Origin: Azospirillum sp. B21
Lineage (GTDB): Bacteria > Pseudomonadota > Alphaproteobacteria > Azospirillales > Azospirillaceae
NCBI RefSeq assembly: GCF_008364825.1
Contig: NZ_VTTO01000026.1
Location: forward strand, 1 to 54,245
Direction: 5' to 3'
DNA: 54,245 nucleotides
In this document: one piece after another, positions 27,078 to 37,635 of the stretch
How the letters are laid out: every line of letters begins with the position of its first letter
Numbering within the stretch: position 1 is the stretch's first letter
Made by a program: the position numbers and the translations under genes
The notes under the pieces: generated by a model
The model's database searches: none
The model's input: the letters and a program-made list of their open reading frames with translations, nothing else
What the model was told of the DNA's origin: nothing

Positions 27078-28574
27078 ATGCAATCCCCTGCGACCTCTTC
27101 CCTGCCCCGTCTCGGTGCCACCAGCCTGTCTACCCTGCCGGCGGCGGTGGCGCGGCCGGCCTACGACCGCAAGGCGTTGGAACTCGGGGTCGTCCATCTC
27201 GGCGTCGGCGCTTTCCAGCGCGCCCATCAGGCAGCCTACACCGACGCCTTGCTGGAAAAGCGGTTCGGACCCTGGGGCATCGCCGGCGTCAGCCTGCGCA
27301 GCCCCGACACCCGCGACGCGCTGGAGCCGCAGGACGGGCTCTATACCGTCGCGGTGCGCGATGCGGAGGGGGAGCGGCTGCGGGTGATCGGCTGCCTGCT
27401 GGAACTGCTGGTGGCACATGAGGACCCGCAGGCGGTGCTGGAGCGGATGTGCCTCCCTTCGGTGCGCATCGTCACCCTGACGGTGACGGAGAAGGGCTAT
27501 TGCCACGATCCGGCCACCGGTGCGCTGAACGAGGATCATCCCGACATCCGCCACGACCTGGACAATCCGGCCAAGCCGCGCACCGCCATCGGCTTCATCG
27601 CGGAGGCGCTGGCCCGCCGCCGTGCCGCCGGGCTGCCGCCCTTCACCGTGCTGAGCTGTGACAACCTGCCGAGCAACGGCGACACGGTCGCCCGAATCCT
27701 GCGCCGCTTCGCCGAACTGCGCGATCCGGACTTCGGTGCCTGGGTCGGGGAAACCGTCGCCTGCCCGAACAGCATGGTCGACCGCATCGTCCCCGCCACC
27801 ACGGAGGCGGACCGCGCCCGCGTGTCCCAATCGCTCGGCCTGCAGGATGCTTGGCCGGTGGTGACGGAACCCTTCACCCAATGGGTGGTCGAGGACCGCT
27901 TCCCCGCCGGCCGCCCGGCCTGGGAGGAGGTGGGGGTCGAGCTGGTCGCCGACGTCCATCCCTATGAGACGATGAAGCTGCGGCTGCTGAACGGCAGCCA
28001 CTCCACCATCGCCTATCTGGGCTATCTGGCGGGCTACGAGACGGTGTCGGACACCATGGCCGATCCCGCCTTCGCCACTCTGGTCCGCAACCTGATGGAC
28101 CGGGAGACCGGCCCGACGCTGCACATGCCGCCCGGCGCGGATCTGGAGCAGTACAAGGACGCGCTGATTGCCCGCTTCCGCAATCCGGCGCTGCGCCACC
28201 GCACCTGGCAGATCGCCATGGACGGCACGCAGAAGCTGCCGCAGCGCCTGCTGAATCCGATCCGCGAGCGCCTCGCCGCCGGGGAGTCCATCGACCGGCT
28301 GGCCTTGGCCGTCGCCGCCTGGATGCGCTACGTCGCCGGCATCGACGAGAAGGGCCAGCCCATCGATGTGCGCGATCCGCTGTCCGCCCGGCTTGCGGAG
28401 ATCGCCGCATCCACCGCCGGCAACCCGGACCGGCTGGCCGAGGCGCTGTTCGGCCTGACCGCCGTGTTCGGCGACGATCTGCCGCGCGACCCGCGATTCA
28501 CCGGACCGGTTACCGCCGCGCTCAAGCGCCTGTTCGCCGAGGGTGCCCGCGCCGTGGTCGCCGCCACCGCCTGA
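27078..28574 (+). CDS. uxuB: Fructuronate reductase / mannonate oxidoreductase (mannitol dehydrogenase family)
   Basis: The 498-residue protein belongs to the polyol-specific long-chain dehydrogenases. It has an N-terminal NAD-binding part (VVHLGVGAFQRAHQA near residue 38) and the catalytic signature Lys-x4-Asn-x2-His in MKLRLLNGSHSTIAYLG near residue 298. In UxuB the enzyme interconverts D-fructuronate and D-mannonate with NADH. The assignment over mannitol or arabinitol dehydrogenase rests on operon context: mannonate dehydratase, a sugar-acid dehydrogenase and a TRAP transporter follow. ATG 27078 is preceded by GAAGGA. The next gene starts 41 bases downstream. Confidence 0.87.
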   Translation: MQSPATSSLPRLGATSLSTLPAAVARPAYDRKALELGVVHLGVGAFQRAHQAAYTDALLEKRFGPWGIAGVSLRSPDTRDALEPQDGLYTVAVRDAEGERLRVIGCLLELLVAHEDPQAVLERMCLPSVRIVTLTVTEKGYCHDPATGALNEDHPDIRHDLDNPAKPRTAIGFIAEALARRRAAGLPPFTVLSCDNLPSNGDTVARILRRFAELRDPDFGAWVGETVACPNSMVDRIVPATTEADRARVSQSLGLQDAWPVVTEPFTQWVVEDRFPAGRPAWEEVGVELVADVHPYETMKLRLLNGSHSTIAYLGYLAGYETVSDTMADPAFATLVRNLMDRETGPTLHMPPGADLEQYKDALIARFRNPALRHRTWQIAMDGTQKLPQRLLNPIRERLAAGESIDRLALAVAAWMRYVAGIDEKGQPIDVRDPLSARLAEIAASTAGNPDRLAEALFGLTAVFGDDLPRDPRFTGPVTAALKRLFAEGARAVVAATA

Positions 28575-28615
28575 CCCCGCTTTCACAGCATCACCTTATC
28601 CTGGGGAGTGTTCCC

Positions 28616-29644
28616 GTGGTTGCCTTGACCGTCGAAAAGCCGCATGTGCTGGCCCTTCGCCCCGAAAACGCTCCGGATGCCGGGCCGGTCAAAGCCGGCG
28701 AGGTGCTGGTCCGCGTCCAACGCGCCGGCATCTGTGGGTCGGACCTGCACATCTACCACGGCTCCAACCCCTTCGCGGTCTATCCCCGCGTGATCGGACA
28801 CGAGTTCGCCGGCACGGTCGAGGCGGTCGGCGACGGCGTGGGCGACGTCGCGGTCGGCGACCATGTGGTGGTCGATCCGGTGGTGTCCTGCGGACGCTGT
28901 TATGCCTGCCGGGCCGGCCGCAGCAACGTCTGCGCCAACCTGGAGGTGTTCGGCGTCCACCGCGACGGCGGCTTCCGCAATCATGTGGTGGTGCCTGCCG
29001 CCAATGCGGTGAAGGTGCGTTCCGACCTGCCGATTTCGATCGCAGCATTGGCGGAGCCGCTGTCGATCGCCGCGAACGTGCTGTCGCGCACCGGCATCGG
29101 CGCCGACGACACGGTGCTGGTCTATGGCGCCGGGACGGTCGGGCTGACGGTGGTGCAGGTCGCCAAGCTGCACGGCGCCCGCTGCATCGTCGCCGACCTC
29201 GACGACAAGAGGCTGGAGCGCGCGAAGGAGTTCGGCGCCGATGTCGTGCTCAACTCCTCGCGCGTGTCGGTTCCCGATGCCGTGCGCGACGAAAATGACG
29301 GGCTCGGCCCGACGGTGGTGATCGACGGGGCGGGCGTGCCGGCCCTGCTGGAGGAGGCCTGCCGCCTCGCCAGCCCGGCCGCGCGCATCGGCCTGCTGGG
29401 CTTCTCGCCGGCCCCCTGCAACATCAGCCAGCAGGAGATCGTGAAGAAGGAACTGACGCTGGTCGGCTCCCGCCTGAACCGCCGCCTGCTGCCGCAGGTG
29501 ATCGAGTGGCTGGAGAGTGGCAAGCTGCAGCCGGCGGCGATGATCACCCAGGTCTTCCCGATCACCGACGCGGCGAGCGCCTTCTCCCTGATCGAGACCG
29601 ACCCGTCCAGCACGATCAAGGTGCAGCTCGACTTCGAAAGCTGA
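28616..29644 (+). CDS. Zinc-dependent sugar-acid dehydrogenase (L-gulonate/L-galactonate/L-idonate 5-dehydrogenase type)
   Basis: The 342-residue medium-chain dehydrogenase shows the catalytic zinc site (GICGSD, GHEFAG), a full structural-zinc set of four cysteines in CGRCYACRAGRSNVC, and an NAD-binding motif GAGTVGL. It is closest in character to the RspB/LgoD/IdnD group, which oxidises C5 of aldonates. Between fructuronate reductase and a TRAP binding protein, oxidation of L-gulonate to D-fructuronate would fit. The start is GTG 28616 with GGGGAG upstream, which sets the N terminus. The substrate is an inference. Confidence 0.85.
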   Translation: MVALTVEKPHVLALRPENAPDAGPVKAGEVLVRVQRAGICGSDLHIYHGSNPFAVYPRVIGHEFAGTVEAVGDGVGDVAVGDHVVVDPVVSCGRCYACRAGRSNVCANLEVFGVHRDGGFRNHVVVPAANAVKVRSDLPISIAALAEPLSIAANVLSRTGIGADDTVLVYGAGTVGLTVVQVAKLHGARCIVADLDDKRLERAKEFGADVVLNSSRVSVPDAVRDENDGLGPTVVIDGAGVPALLEEACRLASPAARIGLLGFSPAPCNISQQEIVKKELTLVGSRLNRRLLPQVIEWLESGKLQPAAMITQVFPITDAASAFSLIETDPSSTIKVQLDFES

Positions 29645-29714
29645 TCGACGGCCAAAGGGCATCCATCAGCAAACAATGGCGGACTGGATCCGCCGAAAAC
29701 GGAGGAACACCAGG

Positions 29715-30740
29715 ATGAACAGCAAGACCCCGATCTCGCGCCGCACGCTGGCCAAAAGCATCGGTCTCGGTGCCGGCATCGCCGCCGGCGCGACGCTGCT
29801 GGGCGGCATCGCCGCACCCGCCATCGTCCGCGCCCAGGCCAAGACGACGCTGAAGCTCGGCCACCTCGCCAACGAGGAGAATGTCTGGCACAAGGCCTCG
29901 CTGGTCTTCGCCGAGGAAGTTGCCAAGCGCACGAACGGCGCGGTCGAGGTCAAGGTGTTCCCCAACGAGCAGCTTGGCAAGGAAACCGACCTGATCAAGG
30001 GCATCCAGCTCGGCACCATCGACTTCACCATCACCGGCGAATCCCTGCAGAACTGGGCGCCGGCCGCGGCATTGCTGGCGGTCCCCTACGGCATCCGCGA
30101 CCTCGACCATCTGGACAAGGTCGTCACCGGCGAGCCGGGCCGCAAGATCGCCGAATCCATCGAGCAGAAGACCCAGCTGGTCCCGCTGACCTACTTCGCC
30201 CGCGGCCCGCGCAACCTGACCAGCAAGCGCCCGATCAAGTCGCCGGACGAGTTGAACGGCCTGAAGATGCGCGTGCCGAACGTGCCGCTGTTCGTGTCCT
30301 TCTGGCAGGGGCTGGGCGCCAAGCCGACGCCGATGGCCTTCTCGGAAGTGTTCACCGGCTTGCAGAACGACACCATCGAGGCGCAGGAGAACCCGCTGGC
30401 CCTGATCAAGTCGGCCAGCTTCTACGAGGTCCAGAAATACGTGAATCAGACGGAGCACGTCATCAGCTGGATCTATCTGGTCGGCGGATCGAAGAAGATG
30501 GGCCGCCTGCCGGCGGAGCAGCGCACCGCCATCATGGAAGCAGCCAAGGCGGCGCAGGCCGCCGAGCGCAAGCTGTTCATCGAGGACGAGGCCAAGCTCG
30601 CCGCCGACCTGAAGGCCAAGGGCATGGAGTTCGTCACGGTCGACAAGGCGGCCTTCGCAGAGAAGGGCCGCGCCGCCGTGGTCGCCGCCCTGTCGCCGGA
30701 GATCAAGCCGATCTACGACGAAATCCTCGCGGTGAAGTGA
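29715..30740 (+). CDS. TRAP transporter substrate-binding protein (DctP family)
   Basis: The 341-residue precursor has a twin-arginine signal, SRRTLAK, with a hydrophobic stretch and probable cleavage after IVRAQA. The mature protein is a DctP-type binding protein: LKMRVPNVPLF carries the arginine that clamps the ligand carboxylate, followed by GAKPTPMAFSEVFTGLQ and DTIEAQENP. It should deliver a sugar acid such as a uronate or gulonate in the periplasm to the membrane subunits encoded next. ATG 29715 follows GGAGG by a workable distance; the ORF's upstream ATG at 29676 would place 13 extra residues before the signal. A REP-like repeat separates it from dctQ. Confidence 0.9.
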   Translation: MNSKTPISRRTLAKSIGLGAGIAAGATLLGGIAAPAIVRAQAKTTLKLGHLANEENVWHKASLVFAEEVAKRTNGAVEVKVFPNEQLGKETDLIKGIQLGTIDFTITGESLQNWAPAAALLAVPYGIRDLDHLDKVVTGEPGRKIAESIEQKTQLVPLTYFARGPRNLTSKRPIKSPDELNGLKMRVPNVPLFVSFWQGLGAKPTPMAFSEVFTGLQNDTIEAQENPLALIKSASFYEVQKYVNQTEHVISWIYLVGGSKKMGRLPAEQRTAIMEAAKAAQAAERKLFIEDEAKLAADLKAKGMEFVTVDKAAFAEKGRAAVVAALSPEIKPIYDEILAVK

Positions 30741-30779
30741 GGGGGATTGACCCAGGCCCTCTCCCGCCTTGGGAGTGTC

Positions 30780-30885
30780 CCCTCTCCCCCCCGGGGAGAG
30801 GGTTAGGGTGAGGGTGGCGAGGATTCTCGCGATAGCCACGCCATGCATCCCCCTCACCCCGACCCTCTCCCCGGGGGGGAGAGGG
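30780..30885. repeat. REP-like inverted hairpin pair between dctP and dctQ
   Basis: Hairpin 30780-30802 (CCCTCTCCCC/GGGGAGAGGG, loop CCC) and hairpin 30863-30885 (same arms, loop GGG) are inverted copies. They are flanked by TTAGGGTGAGGG and its near complement CCCCTCACCCC. The unit separates the binding-protein gene from its membrane subunits and could stabilise upstream mRNA or dampen downstream expression. Confidence 0.7.
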
Positions 30886-30929
30886 GGATCTCCTCGGGTG
30901 CGCTTTCCCCAACCGCAAGAGCCTTCTCC

Positions 30930-31433
30930 ATGCGCACAGCCTTTGCCGCCGCGGTGTCGGCCGTATCCGCCCTTTGCCGTTGGGGTACCCTGGCGGCGAT
31001 CGGCGTCCTCATCGTCGTCGTGACCATCCAGGTGCTGGGGCGCGTCCCCGGCTTTCCTTCCCCGGCCTGGACGGAGGAGGTGGCCCGTTTCGCGCTAGTC
31101 CATCTCGTCGCCTTCTCCTGCGGTCTGGCGCTGCTGCGCGGCGAGCTGGTGAACGTGGACATGTTCATCCTGCTGTTGCCCAAGCCGGCGCAATGGGCGG
31201 TCGCCCGGCTGGTCGACGTGGCGATCCTGGTCTTCGCCGTCGCCATCATCCCCGGCGCCTGGGACTACGTCGTCGGCAGCATCGGTGAGCGCGCGCGCTC
31301 CATCAACGTCCCGATGATCTGGGTCTATGTGGTGACGCTGATCATCCCGGTCTCGCTCGCCTTCTTCTCCATCGCCCGCCTTGCCGGGTTCGGACGCGAC
31401 TCCGCGCCGCCCAGCCATGGGGAAACCGTCTGA
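30930..31433 (+). CDS. TRAP transporter small membrane subunit (DctQ family)
   Basis: The 167-residue protein has four hydrophobic helices and features of DctQ: R-x-P-PAWTEEVARFALVHLV in the second helix region and INVPMIWVYVVTL near the end. It forms the membrane part of the TRAP carrier together with DctM. ATG 30930 is chosen because the upstream frame lies inside the REP-like repeat. Its stop codon shares one base with the dctM start (TGATG), so the two are translationally coupled. Confidence 0.87.
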   Translation: MRTAFAAAVSAVSALCRWGTLAAIGVLIVVVTIQVLGRVPGFPSPAWTEEVARFALVHLVAFSCGLALLRGELVNVDMFILLLPKPAQWAVARLVDVAILVFAVAIIPGAWDYVVGSIGERARSINVPMIWVYVVTLIIPVSLAFFSIARLAGFGRDSAPPSHGETV

Positions 31434-32707
31434 TGGTCACCGCACTGTTCCTTACCTTCGCCATCCTGCTGATCCTGGGCGCGCCGGTCGGCATCGCGCT
31501 GGGCGGCGCCTCGGCGGTCTATCTCGTCGGCAGCGATATCGATCTCGCGGTGGTTCCGCAGTTCATGTATGCGGGTATGGACAGCTTCGTGCTGCTCTGC
31601 ATCCCCGGATTCGTGCTGGCCGGCAACCTGATGAACGGCGGCGGCATCACCGACCAGATCGTTCTGTTCAGCAACCGGCTGGTCGGCCATATCCGCGGCG
31701 GCCTCGGCCTTGCCAACGTCACGGGCTCGATGGTGTTCGCCGGCATTTCCGGCACCGCGGTGGCGGAGACCGCCTCCATCGGGTCTGTGATGATCCCGGC
31801 GATGCGCAAGTCCGGCTACGATGCGCCCTTCGCCGCCGCGGTGACCGCCGCCGCCTCCACCGTCGGGCCGATCATCCCGCCCAGCGTCCCGATGATCATC
31901 GTCGGCACCCTGACCGGCCTATCGGTCGGCAAGATGTTCATGGCCGGCGCCATTCCGGGCCTGCTGCTGGGTCTCGGCATGATGCTGACGGTCTGGATCC
32001 TGGCCCGCGTCCGCAATTACCCGCGGGAGCCGTGGCAGGGCTTCGGCGCCCTGCTGCGGGCCAGCCGCGGCGCCTTCTGGGCGCTGCTGATGACGGCGAT
32101 CATCCTGTTCGGCATCGTCGGCGGCTATTTCACCCCGACCGAGGCGTCCATCGTTGCGGCGCTCTATGCCTTCGTCATCGGGCTGTTCGTCTACAAGGGC
32201 TTCACCCTGCGCCAGCTGCCGGCGATCCTGCTGGAAAGCGCCATCGGGTCGGGCGGGCTGATCCTGCTGGTGGGCCTCGCCAACGTCTTCGGCTGGATCC
32301 TGACAAGCGAGCAGATCCCGCAGGCCATCGCCGCCTCCATGCTGGCGCTGACCACCAACAAGTACCTGATCATCCTGATGATCAATATCCTGCTGCTGAT
32401 CGTCGGCACCTTCATGGAGACGATCGCGGCGCTGATCATCCTGTTCCCGCCGCTGCTGGCGGTGGCGACCCAGGTCGGCATCGATCCGATCCATTTCGCC
32501 ACCTTCGCCGTACTGAACCTGATGATCGGCCTGACCACCCCGCCGGTCGGCGTCTGCCTGTTCGTCGCGGCCAACATCGCGAAGATCTCGCTGGGTGCGA
32601 TCACCAAGGCGATCTGGCCCTTCCTGCTCTGCAACATCGTGATCCTGTTCCTGGTGTCCTACGTGCCGGCATTGTCGCTCTGGCTGCCGAGCCTGCTTTT
32701 CCGCTGA
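31433..32707 (+). CDS. TRAP transporter large membrane subunit (DctM family)
   Basis: The 424-residue polytopic protein (about 12 helices) matches DctM: TAVAETASIGSVMIPAMRKSGY, a GPIIPPSVPMII loop and LTTPPVGVCLF near the C terminus. It carries the substrate across the inner membrane driven by a sodium or proton gradient. Coupled to dctQ by a one-base overlap. It belongs to the uronate operon, lying 45 bases before mannonate dehydratase. Confidence 0.94.
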   Translation: MVTALFLTFAILLILGAPVGIALGGASAVYLVGSDIDLAVVPQFMYAGMDSFVLLCIPGFVLAGNLMNGGGITDQIVLFSNRLVGHIRGGLGLANVTGSMVFAGISGTAVAETASIGSVMIPAMRKSGYDAPFAAAVTAAASTVGPIIPPSVPMIIVGTLTGLSVGKMFMAGAIPGLLLGLGMMLTVWILARVRNYPREPWQGFGALLRASRGAFWALLMTAIILFGIVGGYFTPTEASIVAALYAFVIGLFVYKGFTLRQLPAILLESAIGSGGLILLVGLANVFGWILTSEQIPQAIAASMLALTTNKYLIILMINILLLIVGTFMETIAALIILFPPLLAVATQVGIDPIHFATFAVLNLMIGLTTPPVGVCLFVAANIAKISLGAITKAIWPFLLCNIVILFLVSYVPALSLWLPSLLFR

Positions 32708-32752
32708 TTTTCCAAATTCCAAAGCCCCTCTCTTTCCAAGGAGTTCGAAGCC

Positions 32753-33949
32753 ATGGAACAATCCTGGCGCTGGTTCGGCCCCGAAGACGCCATCAAGCTG
32801 AACCACATCCGCCAAGCCGGCGCCACCGGCGTGGTCACCGCCCTGCACCACATCCCCTACGGCGTCGTCTGGTCGGTTGAGGAGATCCAGAAGCGCAAGG
32901 CGATGATCGAGTCCGACGAGGAGCTCGGCCTCAGCTGGACCGTCACCGAAAGCCTGCCGGTGCACGAGGCGATCAAGATCGGCGAAGGCGACCTGACGGA
33001 GCTGTTCGACAACTACCGCCAGTCGATGCGCAACCTCGCCGCCTGCGGCGTGACCACCATCTGCTACAACTTCATGCCGGTGCTGGACTGGACGCGGACG
33101 GAGCTGGCCGCGGCGCTGCCGGGCGGCGGCACCTCGCTGCGCTTCAACGCCCATGAGCATGCGGCCTTCGACGTCTACATGCTGGAGCGTCCGGGTGCGG
33201 AGGACGATCACTCCCCGGAGGTGATGGCCAAGGCGAAGGAGTGGTTCGACCGCTCCTCCGAAAGCGACCGGGCGAAGCTGCTGTCGAACATCATGGCCGG
33301 CCTGCCGGGCGCCTACGACCGTTACGACATCCCCGGCCTGCGCAAGATGATCGCGCGCTTCAACGGCATGACCGCCGACGGCCTGCGCGAGACGCTGGCC
33401 CGCTTCCTGCGCGAGGTGATCCCGACGGCGGAAGAGGTCGGCATCCGCATGGCGATCCATCCCGACGACCCGCCCCGCCCGCTGTTCGGCCTGCCCCGCG
33501 TCGTCAGCACCGAGGACGACCTCGCCCACCTCATTGGCGCGGTGAAGTCGCCCAACAACGGCCTGACCTTCTGCACCGGCTCGCTGGGAGCGGGGCAGAC
33601 CAACGACGTACCGGCGATGGCCAAGCGCTTCGTCGAGGACATCCACTTCGTCCACCTGCGCAACGTCGCCAAGGAGCCGGACGGGTCCTTCGAGGAAGCC
33701 GACCATCTCGGCGGCGACGTCGACATGGTGTTGGTCGTCACCACCCTGCTGGAGGAGCAGAAGCGCCGCCGGGACGCCGGCAACGACAACTGGCGCCTGC
33801 CCTTCCGCCCCGACCATGGCCATGAGCTGCTGGACGACATCGGCAAGCCGACCCACCCCGGCTACCCGATGATCGGCCGCCTGCGCGGTCTGGCCGAGAT
33901 CCGCGGCGTGATGACCGCCGTCGCGGCGATGAAGCAGCTGCCGGTGTGA
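32753..33949 (+). CDS. uxuA: Mannonate dehydratase
   Basis: The 398-residue protein matches UxuA in length (about 394) and motifs: MEQSWRWFGPEDAIKLNHIRQ, then GATGVVTALHHIPYG, AIHPDDPP, FCTGSLGA and HLRNV, which include the metal-binding histidines and carboxylates of this xylose-isomerase-like fold. It dehydrates D-mannonate to 2-keto-3-deoxygluconate in the cytoplasm. AAGGAG lies 9 bases before ATG 32753. It is the last gene of the operon and ends with a shared hairpin terminator. Confidence 0.97.
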   Translation: MEQSWRWFGPEDAIKLNHIRQAGATGVVTALHHIPYGVVWSVEEIQKRKAMIESDEELGLSWTVTESLPVHEAIKIGEGDLTELFDNYRQSMRNLAACGVTTICYNFMPVLDWTRTELAAALPGGGTSLRFNAHEHAAFDVYMLERPGAEDDHSPEVMAKAKEWFDRSSESDRAKLLSNIMAGLPGAYDRYDIPGLRKMIARFNGMTADGLRETLARFLREVIPTAEEVGIRMAIHPDDPPRPLFGLPRVVSTEDDLAHLIGAVKSPNNGLTFCTGSLGAGQTNDVPAMAKRFVEDIHFVHLRNVAKEPDGSFEEADHLGGDVDMVLVVTTLLEEQKRRRDAGNDNWRLPFRPDHGHELLDDIGKPTHPGYPMIGRLRGLAEIRGVMTAVAAMKQLPV

Positions 33950-33965
33950 GGACGTCGCGCCGGCC

Positions 33966-35483
<1,518 letters not shown>

Positions 35484-35711
35484 CCCGGCCGCTCCCCTGT
35501 GTCCGTCCGTGCCATCCCCCGTGTTATCGGGACCGCGCGCTGAATCCGCAATGGCGGAACGGGCCGCCGGCCTACTCCGACCATGGTGCCGCACCCCCTT
35601 GCGGAGTTGCGGCGGGCCGGTCCATGCTGCGCCCGCGCCATGGTCCGGACCCGTCGCGGCCCGGCAGCAGCTGTCCACCGGAGCCGTCTTGCCCTTGCCG
35701 TCCGCCCCGTC

Positions 35712-37556
35712 ATGCTGAGCCTGCCTGCCATCCTCCTGCTGGCCGCGGTGCTGGCGACGCTGTGGACGGCGTGGCGCAGCTGGGTCCTGCCGCCCTTCCC
35801 CGGCCGGTTCAACTTCGTGGCGATGCAGCTTTCGGCCTCCTGGTGGGCGACCGCCGCCGCCATCGAGACCATCGTCCCGGCACCGGCGGACAAGCTGTTC
35901 TGGGCGGAGATGGCCTGGCTCGGCATCGTCGGCGCGCCGAGCTTCTGGGCGCTGTTCCTGTGGTCCTACACGCGGGAGGAGCTGCCGTCGCGCTGGCGGC
36001 TGGTGCCGGCCGTGGTGGGGACGGCGACCTGGGCGGCGGCGTTGACCAACGACAGCCACCGGCTGATGTACACCACGGTCCACCCCGTCAGCGACGCGCC
36101 GGGTGCCGCCCTGGTCTACGGCCACGGGCTGCTGTTCTTCGTCGTCACCATCTATCTCTACGCCTTCATGGTGATGAGCATCGTCGTCACCGCCAACGGC
36201 GTCCACCGGGCCACGCCGGCCTACCGCACCCACTATCTGGGATTTCTGGTGGCGATGGCGGTGCCGTGGGTGGCGAATGTCGGCTATGTCACCGGCAACC
36301 TGACCCTGTTCGACCTGGACCCGACCCCTTTCAGCTTTCTTCTCATGGGAGCGGTCTTTTATTGGTTGATCACCCGGCGGCGTCTGTTCGACCTGCTGCC
36401 GGTCGCCCGCGACGCCCTGCTGGACGCGGTGCCGGATCCGGTGTTGGTCCTGGACGCCGACGGCACGGTGGTGGAGGCGAACCCCGCCGCTCGGGCGCTG
36501 GTGTGCGACCGCCAGCCGCTCGGCCGCCGGCTGGCCGAGCTTCCCGGCCTGTCGGTCCTGTCGTTCGGCACCTCCGCCACGCTGCCGGTTCCTCTGACGC
36601 TGGAGTGCGACGGCGGCCAGCGCAGCTTCGAGGCGACGCGGGTGCCGCTGACCTCCGGCAGCCGCGGCGGCGGACGGTCGGGACCGCGGGAGGTCGGCTG
36701 TCTGCTCATGCTGCGCGACGTCACTCACCGCCGCCGGGCGGAGGCGCGGCTGGAGGACACCGTCCGCCGCCTGGACCTTGCCCGGCTGGAGGCGGAGGAA
36801 CGGCTTGTCGCGGAGCAGGAGGCCAAGCGGGCGCTGAAGGGTTTCCTCTCGATGACCGCGCACGAGTTCAAGACGCCGCTCGCCATCATCGACGGCGCCG
36901 CCCAGATCCTGCTGCTGGATGCGGAGATGAAGGCTCCCGGCATGCTTCCGCGGCTGGAAAAGATCCGCCGTGCAGTGCGCCGGCAGGTCAACATCCTGGA
37001 GACCTGCCTTGCCGACGACCGGCTGAGCGACCCTGCCTTCGCTCTGCGCCGCGATCCGCTGGACCTGCCGGCCCTGCTGCGCGCTGCGGCGGCGGCCCAG
37101 GGCGACGCCGCTCCCGGCCGGCGGATCGAGCTTGACCTGAAGGACTGCCCGGCGGGCATGACCGGTGACGGTCCGATGCTGGAGCTGTGCGTCCACAACC
37201 TGCTGAACAACGCGCTGAAGTACTCGCCGGCCGGCTCGCCGGTGCGGCTGCGCGCGTGGATCGAGGTGGGGCCGGGCGGGCAGTCGGAACTGGCGCTGTC
37301 CGTGGCCGACCAGGGCATCGGCATTCCGGCCGACGAGGTGGAACGGGTGTTCGACCGCTTTTTCCGCGCCACCAACACCGGGACGGCGGCGGGAAGCGGC
37401 GTCGGGCTGAACATGGTCCGCCGCATCGCCGCGCTGCATGGCGGAACGGTGACGGTGGACAGCCGGCTGGGCGAGGGCAGCGTCTTCACGCTGCGCATCC
37501 CGCTCCGCCAGGAGGCGCTCTGCGAGGAAGGGATGGCGGGCATGCCGGCGGAGTAA
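35712..37556 (+). CDS. Membrane sensor histidine kinase with N-terminal multi-helix sensor
   Basis: The 614-residue kinase has seven or so hydrophobic helices in the first 230 residues, as in the histidine-kinase N-terminal 7TM class, then a PAS-like segment at about 245-350 (VPDPVLVLDADGTVVEANPAA). A HisKA domain follows with histidine in FLSMTAHEFKTPLAI, then an ATPase domain with NNALKYSPAG, DQGIGI and GSGVGLNMV. No receiver gene is adjacent. The start is uncertain: ATG 35712 begins just before helix 1, but 35583 and 35640 are in frame and no strong ribosome binding site is seen. It lies 79 bases before a TRAP dctQM pair and may regulate it. Confidence 0.85.
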   Translation: MLSLPAILLLAAVLATLWTAWRSWVLPPFPGRFNFVAMQLSASWWATAAAIETIVPAPADKLFWAEMAWLGIVGAPSFWALFLWSYTREELPSRWRLVPAVVGTATWAAALTNDSHRLMYTTVHPVSDAPGAALVYGHGLLFFVVTIYLYAFMVMSIVVTANGVHRATPAYRTHYLGFLVAMAVPWVANVGYVTGNLTLFDLDPTPFSFLLMGAVFYWLITRRRLFDLLPVARDALLDAVPDPVLVLDADGTVVEANPAARALVCDRQPLGRRLAELPGLSVLSFGTSATLPVPLTLECDGGQRSFEATRVPLTSGSRGGGRSGPREVGCLLMLRDVTHRRRAEARLEDTVRRLDLARLEAEERLVAEQEAKRALKGFLSMTAHEFKTPLAIIDGAAQILLLDAEMKAPGMLPRLEKIRRAVRRQVNILETCLADDRLSDPAFALRRDPLDLPALLRAAAAAQGDAAPGRRIELDLKDCPAGMTGDGPMLELCVHNLLNNALKYSPAGSPVRLRAWIEVGPGGQSELALSVADQGIGIPADEVERVFDRFFRATNTGTAAGSGVGLNMVRRIAALHGGTVTVDSRLGEGSVFTLRIPLRQEALCEEGMAGMPAE

Positions 37557-37635
37557 TCCGCTGGGGAGATCGTTTCTTGCATTGATTGCCCGGTGAAGGG
37601 AATAATCCCGCTCCCTCCATCTGGACCCTGGCAAT

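Noticed and set aside
37557..37635. Sigma-54 promoter before the second dctQ
   Set aside because: TTGC occurs twice, but no GG lies at the required 12-base offset from either GC.
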